A DNA stretch of 64,000 nt from Hoeflea algicola (GTDB lineage Bacteria; Pseudomonadota; Alphaproteobacteria; Rhizobiales; Rhizobiaceae). Of the stretch, positions 63,661-64,000 are shown in pieces. The position numbers and the translations under genes were made by a program. Under the pieces are notes generated by a model. That model searched no databases and was not told the origin of the DNA. It was given only the letters and a program-made list of their open reading frames with translations. Positions within the stretch are counted from its first letter, which is position 1, and each line of letters begins with the position of its first letter. The stretch is taken from assembly GCF_026619415.1 (NCBI RefSeq), contig NZ_JAOVZR010000003.1, positions 62,001-126,000 of the forward strand. Direction: 5' to 3'.

Positions 63661-64000
63661 ATGCAGTATACTCAGAGCCAGATTCGCGAATTGATTTCCA
63701 TTTCAGTGGATGCTTTTCGCACATGGCGGAATGCTATTCCGGCACTGAGCCTACACAAAGGGCATGCCCCTAGCTTCACGCCGGGGGACGTTGTCGCGAT
63801 AGCGATAGTCGCCGAACTTGTCAGACATTTCGGCGTACGCGTCGGAACGGTCGGGGATCGTTTCGATCTGCTGTTCAAGGAGTGCCGGGGAAAGTCTTGG
63901 CGCTCGCTTGAAAGCTGCGTCGCTTTGATCGAAATCGACAATTTCCGCCTTGTCGACGCAAGTGTAGCCCACCGCTGTTCGCCGGACGCCTCAAGCCTCT
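63661..64000 (+). CDS. MerR-like helix-turn-helix protein, cut by window end
   Basis: From ATG 63661 the frame is open to the end of the window (113 codons, no stop). The start, YTQSQIRELISISVDAFRTW followed by RNAIPAL, fits a MerR-type winged helix (I-R-x-L-x-x-I-S-x-x-x-F-R-x-W). The following SFTPGDVVAIAIVAELVRHFGV looks like the second helix pair. The rest is unassigned. It begins 360 bp after traR in the same direction. A DNA-binding role is likely but the family is not certain. Confidence 0.65.
   Translation, partial: MQYTQSQIRELISISVDAFRTWRNAIPALSLHKGHAPSFTPGDVVAIAIVAELVRHFGVRVGTVGDRFDLLFKECRGKSWRSLESCVALIEIDNFRLVDASVAHRCSPDASSL

Noticed and set aside
63461..63724. 87-codon minus-strand frame after traR, considered as traM
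   Set aside because: It lacks the TraM pattern and overlaps the start of the better-supported MerR-like gene on the plus strand.

Overview
The window reads as part of a rhizobial (Hyphomicrobiales: Rhizobium/Agrobacterium/Sinorhizobium/Mesorhizobium type) plasmid. The evidence is a repABC replication/partition operon with an antisense-RNA locus, a trbBCDEJKLFGHI conjugation operon followed by a traR-like quorum regulator, the plasmid-borne DUF1403-scpB pair, and a DUF1612 (RHE_PE00001-type) gene. No rRNA, tRNA or CRISPR was seen.

1-15.9 kb is a dense defence-type island. It holds a 5'-truncated QueC-like gene with an XRE/ImmA-IrrE peptidase and a PIN protein; a convergent four-gene operon (radical SAM enzyme, DEDDh exonuclease, P-loop kinase, HD phosphohydrolase); a TIR-like gene; a Shedu (SduA/DUF4263) nuclease gene split by an IS21 element that left a perfect 7-bp target duplication; and an ABC-three-component (ABC-3C) operon ending in a HEPN/Toprim gene. 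The island joins plasmid sequence inside the DUF1612 gene near 15907.

16-21.3 kb carries a large tyrosine-recombinase-like protein, a RelE/XRE toxin-antitoxin pair with a perfect palindromic operator, and a DUF3883 nuclease-like protein. 21.4-31.9 kb is mostly mobile DNA (ISKra4, IS1182 remnant, IS110, IS6, IS21 and pieces of IS110 and IS256) around a LysR/ABM-domain gene pair and an MFS transporter stub. 31.9-39.7 kb is metabolic. An HxlR regulator faces a decayed doxX, an extradiol dioxygenase, an NmrA/QorB reductase, a glutathione transferase, a flavin monooxygenase-like protein and a DUF5519 protein, which I infer to be an electrophile/quinone detoxification set. An MmgE/PrpD protein, an acyl-CoA dehydrogenase and a cut biotin-carrier domain lie on the other strand. 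39.7-42.4 kb is a minimal TniA/TniB transposon.

42.6-64 kb is the plasmid backbone: scpB/DUF1403, an integrase, HigBA and VapBC modules, a Fic protein behind a cluster of palindromes, repABC, then the trb operon and traR. Two GC-rich tra-box-like palindromes lie between repA and trbB, where traI would normally sit, but there is no traI in this window. The last gene, a MerR-like protein, runs off the end.

Four genes (DUF1612, dioxygenase, repC, repA) are each broken by a one-base contraction of a mononucleotide run. Sequencing error is at least as likely as real decay, so repABC may be intact in the organism.
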